Assembly (NCBI RefSeq): GCF_002994635.1
Contig: NZ_PVNL01000029.1
Coordinates: 1 to 64,000, forward strand
Source of the DNA: Enhygromyxa salina
GTDB lineage: Bacteria > Myxococcota_A > Polyangia > Nannocystales > Nannocystaceae
Direction: 5' to 3'
DNA length: 64,000 nt
A model generated the notes under the pieces. That model made no database searches. It saw only the letters and a program-made list of their open reading frames with translations, and was not told the origin of the DNA. Below, piece by piece: positions 47,422 to 57,541 of the stretch; the first letter of the stretch is position 1, and every line of letters begins with the position of its first letter. A program made the translations under genes and the position numbers.

Positions 47422-50400
47422 ACCCTCGGACACGAGCGCTTCCGCTCGACGCGGTCATCAAGGCGCTCGCCCAGACCAGCGAGGATCAGGTCGAGCTGCG
47501 GGCGGTGCTCGCGTTCACGATCGCCCGCTGGTCGCTCGAGCGCGAAGACGAAGAGCGAGCCGTCGAGCAGCTCCGCGCCGCGCTGACGATGGTGCCCGAG
47601 CTGCGGCCGGCGATGCGACTGCTGTACCGCATCTATGGCGATCGCAACGACGTCCGCAACGCCGTCGCGTTCTTGGACCTGGAGATCCGGGCGACCCGGC
47701 ACCCGCGGGAGGCCGCGGCCCTGTACCGCGAGCGGGGCCAGCTGGTCGAGCGCTACTTCCGAGATCTGAAGGCCGCGCAGCAGTGCCACGAGGCCGCGCT
47801 GCGGGCGACCCCGCGCGACCTCGCGGTGCTCCGATCGGTCGAGCGCGTGTCGCTGGCCCGCGGCGACGTGTTCGGGACGATCGCCAACCTCGAGAGCCAG
47901 CTCGAGGTCCTCGAAGACAGCGGCGCGGCGGCGGGGCTACTCCACGATCTCGCCCTGCTCGAGGCCCGCCACGGCGGCGATCTCCACCTCGCCGCCGACA
48001 TGCTGCTGCACGCGCTCGAGCTCGTGCCGGGGCACCTCGGGCTGATCGGCGATCTGTTCCGCACCGCCGAGCTGTCCGGCGACGTCGCCCTGATGCTGCA
48101 GGCGCTCGAGGCCGAGGCCGAGGCCCGCGAGCCCCGAGCCCGGGCGATGCCGCTGGCCCGCGCGAGCTTGGTCCTCCACGACCGCCGCGAGCGAGCCGCC
48201 GCCGCCGCCCTGCTGCTCGCGGCCGCCGAGGCTCAGCCCGACAATTTCTCGCTGTGGCGCAACCTCGAGGAGCTCGCGATGAGCTCGTCGCGCTACGAGA
48301 TCGCGGTCCTGGCCTGCCTCGGCCAGCTGCGGGCGGTCGGCGACGGTGAGCCGGGGACCCGCGCCGAGCTGTTCTATCGGGTCGGGCGGCTGGCGATGAT
48401 CCGCCTCGATCGGGTCAACGAGGGGCTGGCCGCCATGCGCAAGGCGCTGCGGCTGTTTCCGGCCCACCTGCCCGCGGTCGAGGACACCGCCCGCTACCTG
48501 ATCTCCAACGGCCTGTGGGCCCAGCTGCTCGAGCTGCTCACGCTGCAGACCGCGACCGCCGACGACGCCGGGCTGACCAAGGCCGAGACCGCGCAGGCCC
48601 ACCTGCGCGCCGGCCAGGTGCTCGAAGAGCGGCTCAACGAGCTCGAGGGCGCGCGCCGGCTCTACGAAGAAGCCTCGCAGATCGCCCCCGCCTACCGCCC
48701 GACCCGCGACCGGCTCGAGCGGGTGCTGCATCAGATGGGCCGCGCCGACGACCTCGCGGAGTTCTACGAGACCGAGCTGCGCGCGGCCGAGTCTCCGGCC
48801 CGCAAGGTGTTCCTGTTGTCGGTGCTCGGTCAGCTGCACAGCAACGGCGACGATCCGCAGCAGGCGATCAAGTTCCTCGTCGCGCTGCTCAAGGAAGTCC
48901 CCGAGCACATGCCCTCGCTGCAGCGGCTGGCCCGGCTGCTGGCCCGCTCGGGTCGGACCAAGGAGCTGCTCAAGGTCACCGAGCAAGAGATTCGGCTGAC
49001 CTTCAGCCCCGTGCGTCAGGCCAAGCTGCTGCACCGCGCGGGCGAGCTAGCGCTCGAGCTCGGCGATCGCGACAAGGCCCGCGAGTGCTTCGAGGTCTGC
49101 CTCGATCAGGTCGACGATCACCAGGCCGGCATGAGCAGCCTCGAGGCGCTGCTGCGCGGGGATCGTGACTGGGACCGCCTGCTCGCGCTGCTCCGCAAGC
49201 AGGTCCTGTACTCGACCGATCGCGGCCGTCAGGTCTCGCTGCGGCTGGAGATCGCCAGCATCCTCTCGACCCGGCTCGACCGCGCCGAAGATGCGCTGGT
49301 CGAGCTCGAGGCCCTGCTCGAGCGCTGGCCTCGGCACCTCCCGGCCCTCCACGCGGCCGAGAACCTCGCGACCCGGCTCAACCGCTGGGCCGAGCTGGTC
49401 CGCCTGCTCGATCAACACGTCAGCGCGGTCCAGGGTCCGCGCACCCGGGCGCTGCTGCTGCACCGCTCGGCCAACGTTCGCGCCAACTATCTGGGCGATC
49501 CGGAGGGCGCGGTCCGGGAGCTGGTCCGCGGGCTCGAGCTGTGGCCCCAGCTCGGCGTCGCGCGGGCGCTGCTGCTGCGCCTCTACGAGCAGCTCGGGCG
49601 CAGCCGCGATCTGCAGGCGTTCGCCGAGGGCGGCCTGACCACCGAGCGGGGCGCCGACGATCGTCGCGCGCTGGCCCTGCAGTTGGCCGAGCTCACGCCC
49701 AAGGCCGTCGTCGCGATCCAGTACCTGGGCGCGGTCGCGGAGGCCCGGCCCGAAGACTTCGTGACCCAGCTGCGCCTGGCTCGGGCGGCGTTTCGGGCCC
49801 GCCGTCCGTCGCGGGCCGCGGGCGCGCTCACGGCCGCGGCCGATCAATTTGCCGAGCAGCTCGACCCCAACGATCCCGAGCTGCTCGCGTACCGCTACCG
49901 GGCCGCGCGCGCGGAGGAGGCCGCGGGCAACCTCGACCTCGCCGACGCCGGCTACGCCAAGGTCCTCGACCGGAACCCCGGCCACGCGCTCGCCCGGCGC
50001 GGTCGGCTTCGGGTCAAGCGCAAGCGTCAGAGCACCTACGCGGGTCGCTCGGAAGATCTGCAAAAAGCCCGAGCGGCGGCCGAGCACCACATCGAGCAGG
50101 CCGCGTTCGCGACGATCGCCGCCGAGCTGCACGAGCGCCGCGGCGATCTCGACGGCGCGCGGCAGCGGGTCGAGCAAGCCCTGGCCGGCCACGCCGACTA
50201 CCTGCCAGCGCTGCACTGCAAGGCCCGGGTGCTCGAGCGGCTCGGTGGGGTCGAGCAGATCGGCGAGACGATCGAGACGCTCGAGCGCCTCGCCAGCTTG
50301 CTGCGCGTGCCGGCCCACCAGGTCCGGGCGCTGTGTCGCGCGGGCACGATCTCGCTGCGCACAGCCCAGCTCAACACCCACAACCAACAGGCGTGGTCGC

Positions 50401-52271
50401 TGTTTGCCCGCGCGCTGGCCAACGACCCCGCCGACGACCTCGCGTTTCGGGGGCTCGAGCGGACCTGCGCCGCGCACGGAACCAAGGGCGCGCCGGTCCT
50501 TCAGATCCTGCTCGAGAAGCGGATCGCCGCGCTCGCCGAGCGCGACGCCCTGAGCCCCACGACCGTGCGAGAGATCGCCCGGCTCGCCGCCCACACCGAC
50601 GGGCCCGAGTCGGCCGTCGATCTGCTCGAGCAAGGCCTGGCCCGCTACCCCGAAGATCCAGGGATCCACGCGGATCTGGCCCAGGGCTACGCGCGGCTCG
50701 AGCGGTGGCCCGAGGTCGTCGCCGAGCTGTCTCGCGCGCTGCAGCGCGAGCTGTCGCCCGAGCGCGCGGCCGCCCTGCACTACTTCGCCGGCGACGCCGA
50801 GGAGCGGGCCGGCAACCCGCGCGCGGCGATCGAGCACTACCTCGGGGCCGGCCGCGGCGGCTTTCATCCCCGCCACGCGCTGCTGTCGGCCGATCGGATC
50901 GCGGCCGAGTACGGCGCGCTCGAGCAGCGCGTCGAGGCCCTGCAGCTGCTCGTCGAGCTCAGCGACGGGGAGCAGCGGGTCCGTAGCTTGCGAGCGCTGG
51001 CCGACCTCCACCGCGGGCCGCTCGGGCACCCCGACGTCGCCGTCGATCTCATGCGCGAGCTGTTGTTGCTCGCGCCCACCGACCTCGACGTGCTCCGCGA
51101 GCTGCACCGCGCGCTGCTCAAGCTCGATCGCCGTGAAGAGGCCAAGGCCACGCTGCTCGCCGGCGTCGCCCACCACCGCGCGTGGCTCCGCGCAGAGGGG
51201 GTCCGCAGCAAGTTCGCCGGGTCCAAGCACCCGCCCGGGACACCGCGGACCGGCATCGATCACGCGCCCGTCCGCGGGCTCCGCGAGCTGTTCGAGATCC
51301 TCGGCGACGTCGACGGCGTGTACCTCGCGACCGGGATCATCGAGATCACCGACACCAAGCGCGACGACGAGCAGCGCTGGCGCCCCTGCGACGCGCTGCA
51401 GACCGAGCCGTGGCCGCTGCCGGCCGCGCAAGACGGCAAGCCGCTGGATCTACTGGTGGGCGACCTCCCCTGCTCGCACGCGCTCGATCTGCTCCACGAG
51501 GGCGTGTTCTTGCTCAACGAGCTGCCCGACGCCCCGGCCCCGCCGATCGACATCGTCGGCGGACGCAGCCTGCCCAGCAACTCCGGCGTGGTCATGGTCG
51601 CGCGGGCGCTGGCCGACTCGCTCGGGCTCTCGCAGCCGCTGGTGTTCGTCAACCCCGACGAGCACGACAGCGTGGTCGCCCACCTCGGCAGCTCGCCAAC
51701 CTTGATCGTCGGACGCAAGATCAACAGCACCCCGTTCGCCCCGCGATCCCGCGACCTGCTCGGCCGCGCGGTCATGCGGCTCGCGACCGGCGGCGACTAC
51801 CTCCACGCCCCGGACGCCGAGCCGCGCCTGCTCGGGCTGCTCATGGGCCTGTGCCGGTCGCTCGACATCGAGCTGCCCGAAGAGGCGTTCGCCCCGACCC
51901 GCGGGGCGGTCCCGGTGATCGATCGAACCTTGGCCCAGTGGGTCGTGACCTCGCTGCCCGACGCCGCGACCCGGCCCGACCTCGTCCACGCCGCCCGCAG
52001 CTTCGCCCAGTCGACCGACACCTTTGACCCCCAGCGCATGCGCGAGGCCATGGCGATGGCCCAGGATCGCGCGGGGGTGGTCGCCGCCGCCGATCCCCGG
52101 CCCGCGCTCGAGCGCCTGCTCGAGGGCACCGAAGACCGCAAGATCTTGCTCGAGGAGCGCGCGACCGCGCTGCTCGGCTACCTCCTGAGCGACGACCACC
52201 TGGGTCTGCGTCGCTCGCTTGGCTATCAGGTCGCGCTCGTCCACGACGGCGCCCTCGAGGAGCTCCTGTGA
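47418..52271 (+). CDS. Giant TPR protein A
   Basis: A 1,617-aa protein, almost entirely helical solenoid. About 1,250 residues carry TPR-like units such as PRDLAVLRSVERVSLARGDV, AIKFLVALLKEVPEHMPSLQ and PGIHADLAQGYARLERWPEV, then a distinct C-terminal domain (about 1265-1617) with LPSNSGVVMVARALADSLGL and SSPTLIVGRKINSTPFAPR. A homologous domain ends the next gene. GTG 47418 is the start, after GGGG; no signal peptide or transmembrane helix, so cytosolic. It is coupled to TPR protein B by GTGA. TPR solenoids bind peptides or proteins. No enzyme motif seen. Family not recognised beyond TPR. Confidence 0.85.
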   Translation: MNPRTRALPLDAVIKALAQTSEDQVELRAVLAFTIARWSLEREDEERAVEQLRAALTMVPELRPAMRLLYRIYGDRNDVRNAVAFLDLEIRATRHPREAAALYRERGQLVERYFRDLKAAQQCHEAALRATPRDLAVLRSVERVSLARGDVFGTIANLESQLEVLEDSGAAAGLLHDLALLEARHGGDLHLAADMLLHALELVPGHLGLIGDLFRTAELSGDVALMLQALEAEAEAREPRARAMPLARASLVLHDRRERAAAAALLLAAAEAQPDNFSLWRNLEELAMSSSRYEIAVLACLGQLRAVGDGEPGTRAELFYRVGRLAMIRLDRVNEGLAAMRKALRLFPAHLPAVEDTARYLISNGLWAQLLELLTLQTATADDAGLTKAETAQAHLRAGQVLEERLNELEGARRLYEEASQIAPAYRPTRDRLERVLHQMGRADDLAEFYETELRAAESPARKVFLLSVLGQLHSNGDDPQQAIKFLVALLKEVPEHMPSLQRLARLLARSGRTKELLKVTEQEIRLTFSPVRQAKLLHRAGELALELGDRDKARECFEVCLDQVDDHQAGMSSLEALLRGDRDWDRLLALLRKQVLYSTDRGRQVSLRLEIASILSTRLDRAEDALVELEALLERWPRHLPALHAAENLATRLNRWAELVRLLDQHVSAVQGPRTRALLLHRSANVRANYLGDPEGAVRELVRGLELWPQLGVARALLLRLYEQLGRSRDLQAFAEGGLTTERGADDRRALALQLAELTPKAVVAIQYLGAVAEARPEDFVTQLRLARAAFRARRPSRAAGALTAAADQFAEQLDPNDPELLAYRYRAARAEEAAGNLDLADAGYAKVLDRNPGHALARRGRLRVKRKRQSTYAGRSEDLQKARAAAEHHIEQAAFATIAAELHERRGDLDGARQRVEQALAGHADYLPALHCKARVLERLGGVEQIGETIETLERLASLLRVPAHQVRALCRAGTISLRTAQLNTHNQQAWSLFARALANDPADDLAFRGLERTCAAHGTKGAPVLQILLEKRIAALAERDALSPTTVREIARLAAHTDGPESAVDLLEQGLARYPEDPGIHADLAQGYARLERWPEVVAELSRALQRELSPERAAALHYFAGDAEERAGNPRAAIEHYLGAGRGGFHPRHALLSADRIAAEYGALEQRVEALQLLVELSDGEQRVRSLRALADLHRGPLGHPDVAVDLMRELLLLAPTDLDVLRELHRALLKLDRREEAKATLLAGVAHHRAWLRAEGVRSKFAGSKHPPGTPRTGIDHAPVRGLRELFEILGDVDGVYLATGIIEITDTKRDDEQRWRPCDALQTEPWPLPAAQDGKPLDLLVGDLPCSHALDLLHEGVFLLNELPDAPAPPIDIVGGRSLPSNSGVVMVARALADSLGLSQPLVFVNPDEHDSVVAHLGSSPTLIVGRKINSTPFAPRSRDLLGRAVMRLATGGDYLHAPDAEPRLLGLLMGLCRSLDIELPEEAFAPTRGAVPVIDRTLAQWVVTSLPDAATRPDLVHAARSFAQSTDTFDPQRMREAMAMAQDRAGVVAAADPRPALERLLEGTEDRKILLEERATALLGYLLSDDHLGLRRSLGYQVALVHDGALEELL

Positions 52272-55200
52272 GTCGACGACGCGAGGATCTCGAGCTGCGA
52301 GGCGACCTGTTCGTCACCGGCGGCGTGCCCAAGAAGGTCTCCGAGGACTTCAGCGGAGCGCTCGATCTCTCCGATCTGATCGACCAGGTCGAGCGCGGCG
52401 AGGGTGGCGAGCAGCGACCGCCCGCGCTGATCGACAGCCCCTCGCTGCTGTGGGGCATGCACTCGGGCCTGCACTCGAGCTTGCTCTCGACGGCGATGCC
52501 CACCGGCACCGCCGACGCCTGGCAGACCCTCGCCGAAGAGTTCGCCGAGGAGAGCCGCCAGGTCGAGGACGAGGTCATGGCCGCCGCGCTGCTGGCCGAG
52601 GCCGGGCGGATCTTGGTCGATCGCCTGGGTCGCCGCGAAGAGGGCCAGCTGCTCCTGCGCAACAGCGGCAGCGCCGTGGCGCGCACGCTGCTCGATCTGC
52701 GCTCGGGCGGTGACGACTCCGTGGCCGAGGAGCTCGCCGAGCTAGAGCGGCTCGGGTCCGACGCCAGCGCCGATCCAGAGGAGCGGGCCGCGGCCTGGGT
52801 CGAGTTCGGGATGCTCTGCGAAGGCAGCATGGGCAACCGCAAGCGCGCCCTCGATGCCTACCGCGAGGCGCTCGCGTGTCAGCCCGAGCACCACGAAGCC
52901 CTGATGCTGGCCAGCGAGTCCGCGGCGATCATCAATGACCGCGAGATCGCCCGCGACCTGCTCCGGCGCCGGATCAAGCTGTGTCGCAGCTCCCGCGAGA
53001 AGGTCTCGCTGCTGCTCGAGCTCGCGGATCTGACCGACGCCGACGCGGCTGGGCTCGACGACGCCAAGCAAGCCGACGAGGTCCGGCTGCTGCTGGTCCA
53101 AGAGGCCCACGACACCGATCCCCACGAAGAGACCGCGCTGCGCCGGCTGATCCGGCTGGTCGCGGCCACCGGCGACGCGGTCCGCCTCGGCCACCTCTAC
53201 CGCCACCTCGCCGACGTCGCCGAGGATCCGCTCTCGGCCAGCACGGCGCTGCACCTGGCGTTCTTGACCCTCGCGGACTCGCGCGAGCCGGTCGACGATC
53301 TGGTCCGCGAGCTCGCGGCCCGCGAGCCCCGGATCCCCGATGGGTCCGACATGCTCGCGCCGCTGTCGGAGGTCGCGCTCTACATCGAGCAGCGCGTGGC
53401 CTCGGGCGACGCCGAGGGCCTGCCGACCAACCTCCACGTGCTCGATCGGGTCGCCCGCACCCTCGACGCCCCGCGCGAGCAGGCCCTGGTCCGCGAGCAG
53501 ATGGCCAGGATCCGCCGCGACACCCTGCGGCGCATGGTCGACGAGAGCCCCGACCCGGCCGACACGATCACCGGTCTGCCCAAGCTCTCCGAAGATCGCA
53601 AGGCGCTGGTCCGCGCGCTCGAGCTCGATCTGCGGTTTTGTCTGGTCCACCTGCCCGAGCACCGCTGGGTTCGCCACTCGCTCGGTGAGCTGCTCGAGTA
53701 CACCGGCGACCACGCGAGCCTGGTCGTGCATCTCGACGAGTGGGCCCGCACGGTCTCGTCGGGCCCGGGCCGCGCGTCGATCCTGCTGCGGCTCGGCGAG
53801 GTCCACGAGAACCTGCGCCATGATCTGCCCCGGGCCGCGGAGGTCTACGAGCTCGCCGTCGCCGAGGATCCCGACAACCCCTCGTGCCTGCGCGCGCTCG
53901 GGCGGGTCTACGAGAAGATGCGGCGCTGGCCGCAGGCGGTCGCCAACCTGCAGCGCCAGGCCGACGAGACCGACGACGGGCCCGAGCGGCTCGCGGCCCT
54001 GCGCCGGGTCGCGGCGATGGCCCAGCACGAGCTCGAGGACGTCGATCTAGCGATTGCGATCCTCGAAGAGATCACGCGGATCGATCCCGACGATCTCCTC
54101 TCGCTGTTTCAGCTGGCCGCGCTGTGCCGGACCGAGAACCGCACACCGGTCCTGGTCACGACCTTGCAGCACCTGGTCGAGCGACTCGACGACAACGTCT
54201 CGCGCACGGCGGTGCTCGTCGAGCTCGGTGAGACCCTGGAGCTGCAGCTCAAGCGCCGCGACGCCGCGCGCGAGGCCTACGAGCGGGCCCTCAAGCTGAC
54301 CCCCGGCTACACCCCTGCGCTGCAGGCCCTCGCGCGTCTGTATCGCGACAACCTCGATCTCGACGCGCTCTTGTCCCTGTACGAGCCCGAGGTCGACTCG
54401 GTCACCGATCCAGCCATGCTCGCGCTCAAGGCCGCGCGGGTGTGCCTCGACGAGCTGCAAGATCACGATCGCGCGATCGAGTACCTGTGGCGCGCGTACC
54501 GGACCAACCCCGATCTGCACCCGGCCCGCGAGCTGCTCTTGCAGCTGCTGACGGTCAACAACCGGATCGAAGAGGCCTACGATCTGCTGCGCGCGCAGGA
54601 CCTGCCCGAGCCCACGCCGCTGCTGGCCGACTACCACTATCGGCTCGGGCTGCTGGCCGAGGCCCTGGCTCGCCAGGCCGCGCAGTCGGGCGACGACAAG
54701 ACCCACCACGAGCAGGCCGCCCGCCGGCTCGACGCCGCGCTGCAGCACTACCGCGCCGCGTTGGGTGCCCAGCCCGATCATGGCCTCGCGGCCGAGCGAT
54801 CGCGCCGGTTGCTGGTCGCCCATCACGATCACGCGAACCTGGTGCGGCTGGTCGAGGCCCTGTCCGAGCACGCCGAGGGCCCGGCCGAGGCCGCGCTGCT
54901 CACCCAGATCGCGCGGCTGCGGGCGACCCGGCCCGGCGCCAAGCTGCGCAACCAATCGGCGGCCGCCAACGAGGCCCGCCGCGCCTACGAGCAGGCGCTG
55001 CAGCGCGCCCCCGGTGACCCGGTCGTGCGCCGCGAGTTCGAGACCCTGCTGCGCTTCATCGACGATCGTCAGACCCTGCCCTCGATCTACCTGCAGACCG
55101 CCCGCGCCAGCGACGACACCCACTTCCGGGCCACGCTGCTGGTCGAGGCCGCGGAGCTGCTGCTCGACGAGGGCCGGCCGGGTCCCGACGGCAAGCGCGA

Positions 55201-57454
55201 GCCGGTCTCGAGCGAGCGGCTCGCCGAAGATCGCCAGCTCGCCGCGACCGCGATCCTCGACGCCCTCCACGCGGATCCCGGCAACCCCTACGCGGTGCGT
55301 CACCTCGAGCGGCTGCTGTCCGAGACAAACTCGCCGCTGCCGGCGATGGAGGCGGTCAGCGCTCGGGCGGTCCGGGCCCAGTCGGACGCCGAGCGGGCGA
55401 TCTTCTATCTCGAGAGCGCCGAGCTGCTCGAGCGGGCGGGCGCCGTCGATCCAGCCCGGCGGGCCTATCAGGCGGCGATCGACGCGATGCCCGGGTTGGT
55501 CCCGGCCGAGCTCGGGATCGCCAGGCTCGAGCAGGCCCGCGAGGCCGCGCTGCCCCGGCTCACCCCGGAGGCGCCTACCGTGTCGCTGCACAACCTCATG
55601 GCCGAGGCTCGCGACGCGGCCGTGCGCGCGGGCGCCTCGGGCGACACCCAGGAGGCGGCCAAGGCGATCGAGATCCTCACGGGGATCTTGGATCGCGACC
55701 CCAGCCACCGCGACGCGCTGGGGCTCGCGCGCGGGCTCACCAATCAGCTCGCCGATCCCGAGCCCGCGATCGCGCTGCTGACCACCGTGTTCCCCCGGGT
55801 CCGCGACGCCGACACCCGCTACGACCTCGCGCTCCTGCTCGCCGAGCACAACGTCGAGCTCGACGTCGCCGTCCGCTACCTCGAGGCCGCCGTCGAGGCC
55901 CGGCCCGACGGCAAGCAGGCGCTCCACGAGCTGGTCCGCTGTCATCGCCAGCTCGGCCACGATCGCGAGGCGGCCGAGGCCACCGAGCTCCTGCTCGAGC
56001 TCTACGGGCCCGGCGAGCCCTCGGCGATCGATCTGCGCATGGGTCTCGCTGCCTCGCTGGGATCCGCCGCGGGCTCCGCTGCGGGCTCGGGGGCGGATCC
56101 CACCAGCCTCACGCGGGCGCTCGGCCACGCCAACATCGCCCTCGAGGCCCGCCCCAACGACGCGCGGGCGGTCACGTTGATGGCCGATCTGCTCGAGCGA
56201 AACAGCCAGCGGGTCGAGGCCGCGCACCTGCTCGATCGACTCCGCTCGCGCGAGCGCGACCGCGGCAAGCTCCACGACATTCAGCTGCGCCAGGCCCGAC
56301 TCCTGGCCAGCAGCGAGGGCCACCTGCCCGAGGCCCTCGCCGCCGCCGAGCGAGCCGTGCGGATCAACCCCGGCCACCGCGAGGGGGTCTCGCTGCTGAC
56401 CGAGCTGCTCACCCGCAGCGGCCAGCGCGAGCGCGTCGCCGACTATCTGCCCTCGATCCGCGGCGCGATGATCTCCAAGATCACCCGCGCCGCGCTGTCG
56501 CTGCGCGACCTCAACCTGCTCACGCAGATCTCCAAGGATCATCGACCCGAGCTCGCGGACATGGCCGCCGCCGTCGCGTTTGCGATCGACTCGCGCGGCG
56601 AGCCGCCCCGCGAGCACCTGCGCGCCGCCACGCGCCCGGGGCTCGGCCGGATCCTGCAGACCAGCGAGCTGCGCGAGCGCCTGCTCGCCGCGTCCGAGCT
56701 GGCCGAGCTTCATGAGCTGCTGATCGCGATCGACCCGGTGCTCTCGCGGATGACCGGCGACTTCGCGGTGCTCTCCGAGCGCGACGCCGTGCCGCTGCCC
56801 CCGGGCGCCGACACCCGCAGCTTCGAGACGCTGACCACCCAGTGGTCGGCGCTGCTCGGGCTCGCACGGCCAGCGCTCGCCGCCGGGACCACCCACAACG
56901 GCTGCGTCCTGATCCCCGCGCTCACGCCCACGCTCAGGATCGGCAACAACCTGTGGATGCAGGGCGATCCGCAGAGCTGGCGGGGGCTGGCCGCGATCGC
57001 CCTGGCTCGCCACGCGTGGGCGGCCGGGCTGGTCCGCGCGCTGCCGCCGATCGACATGGACCTGCTGCTCGCGACCAGCTTCGAGACCGTGCGGGTGTTC
57101 AACGCGATCACGGCCGATCCGGATCCGCGGCGCCTGCAGGATCTCAGCGCGCAGCTCGGCAAGCACCTCCCTCGGCGCAACCGCAAGGTGCTCGAGCGCG
57201 TGTGCGAGAGCCTGTCCGGGTTCGCGTTCGCGCCCTCGGCCACGGCCCGCACCACCCTCGCCAGCGATCTTCGGCTCGCGGCCCTCATGACCGGCGATCC
57301 GGGCGGCGTGCTCGGGGCGGCCTGTCTGCTCGACGGTGTCGTCGGCGGCTCGCTCAAGCAGCAGATCAACCGCTCGAGCGTCGCGCAGACCCTGCTCGCG
57401 TTCATGCTCGGCGACGACTTCTTGGAGCTGCGCGCGATCGCCTGCTCGGGCTGA
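52268..57454 (+). CDS. Giant TPR protein B
   Basis: A 1,728-aa partner of protein A, starting at GTG 52268 inside A's stop. A short N-terminal segment (1-75) is unique: RREDLELRGDLFVTGGVPKK. The bulk (about 90-1400) is TPR-like (LGRVYEKMRRWPQAVANLQR; AREAYERALKLTPGYTPALQ). A C-terminal domain (about 1440-1728) shares a fold pattern with protein A: SALLGLARPALAAGTTHNGC, PTLRIGNNLWMQGDPQSWRG. Both end in a similar LLAFMLGDDFLELR-type helix. They probably arose by duplication and act together. No membrane segments or catalytic motifs. Function unknown. Confidence 0.85.
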   Translation: MSRRREDLELRGDLFVTGGVPKKVSEDFSGALDLSDLIDQVERGEGGEQRPPALIDSPSLLWGMHSGLHSSLLSTAMPTGTADAWQTLAEEFAEESRQVEDEVMAAALLAEAGRILVDRLGRREEGQLLLRNSGSAVARTLLDLRSGGDDSVAEELAELERLGSDASADPEERAAAWVEFGMLCEGSMGNRKRALDAYREALACQPEHHEALMLASESAAIINDREIARDLLRRRIKLCRSSREKVSLLLELADLTDADAAGLDDAKQADEVRLLLVQEAHDTDPHEETALRRLIRLVAATGDAVRLGHLYRHLADVAEDPLSASTALHLAFLTLADSREPVDDLVRELAAREPRIPDGSDMLAPLSEVALYIEQRVASGDAEGLPTNLHVLDRVARTLDAPREQALVREQMARIRRDTLRRMVDESPDPADTITGLPKLSEDRKALVRALELDLRFCLVHLPEHRWVRHSLGELLEYTGDHASLVVHLDEWARTVSSGPGRASILLRLGEVHENLRHDLPRAAEVYELAVAEDPDNPSCLRALGRVYEKMRRWPQAVANLQRQADETDDGPERLAALRRVAAMAQHELEDVDLAIAILEEITRIDPDDLLSLFQLAALCRTENRTPVLVTTLQHLVERLDDNVSRTAVLVELGETLELQLKRRDAAREAYERALKLTPGYTPALQALARLYRDNLDLDALLSLYEPEVDSVTDPAMLALKAARVCLDELQDHDRAIEYLWRAYRTNPDLHPARELLLQLLTVNNRIEEAYDLLRAQDLPEPTPLLADYHYRLGLLAEALARQAAQSGDDKTHHEQAARRLDAALQHYRAALGAQPDHGLAAERSRRLLVAHHDHANLVRLVEALSEHAEGPAEAALLTQIARLRATRPGAKLRNQSAAANEARRAYEQALQRAPGDPVVRREFETLLRFIDDRQTLPSIYLQTARASDDTHFRATLLVEAAELLLDEGRPGPDGKREPVSSERLAEDRQLAATAILDALHADPGNPYAVRHLERLLSETNSPLPAMEAVSARAVRAQSDAERAIFYLESAELLERAGAVDPARRAYQAAIDAMPGLVPAELGIARLEQAREAALPRLTPEAPTVSLHNLMAEARDAAVRAGASGDTQEAAKAIEILTGILDRDPSHRDALGLARGLTNQLADPEPAIALLTTVFPRVRDADTRYDLALLLAEHNVELDVAVRYLEAAVEARPDGKQALHELVRCHRQLGHDREAAEATELLLELYGPGEPSAIDLRMGLAASLGSAAGSAAGSGADPTSLTRALGHANIALEARPNDARAVTLMADLLERNSQRVEAAHLLDRLRSRERDRGKLHDIQLRQARLLASSEGHLPEALAAAERAVRINPGHREGVSLLTELLTRSGQRERVADYLPSIRGAMISKITRAALSLRDLNLLTQISKDHRPELADMAAAVAFAIDSRGEPPREHLRAATRPGLGRILQTSELRERLLAASELAELHELLIAIDPVLSRMTGDFAVLSERDAVPLPPGADTRSFETLTTQWSALLGLARPALAAGTTHNGCVLIPALTPTLRIGNNLWMQGDPQSWRGLAAIALARHAWAAGLVRALPPIDMDLLLATSFETVRVFNAITADPDPRRLQDLSAQLGKHLPRRNRKVLERVCESLSGFAFAPSATARTTLASDLRLAALMTGDPGGVLGAACLLDGVVGGSLKQQINRSSVAQTLLAFMLGDDFLELRAIACSG

Positions 57455-57541
57455 TCTTCACTGACTCGGCAAAGACGGCCCGAGCGATCACCCGTTCCAG
57501 CCTCGGCGAGCCTCGCCGAGCCGCCCCGAGCCGCGCGCCGA

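Noticed and set aside
54047..57166. A 1,039-codon open frame antisense to giant TPR protein B
   Set aside because: Its translation is Gln/Arg/Val-rich without domains and mirrors the codon bias of the TPR gene; the same effect gives long antisense frames at 49047-51431 and elsewhere. These are shadows of G/C-ending codons.
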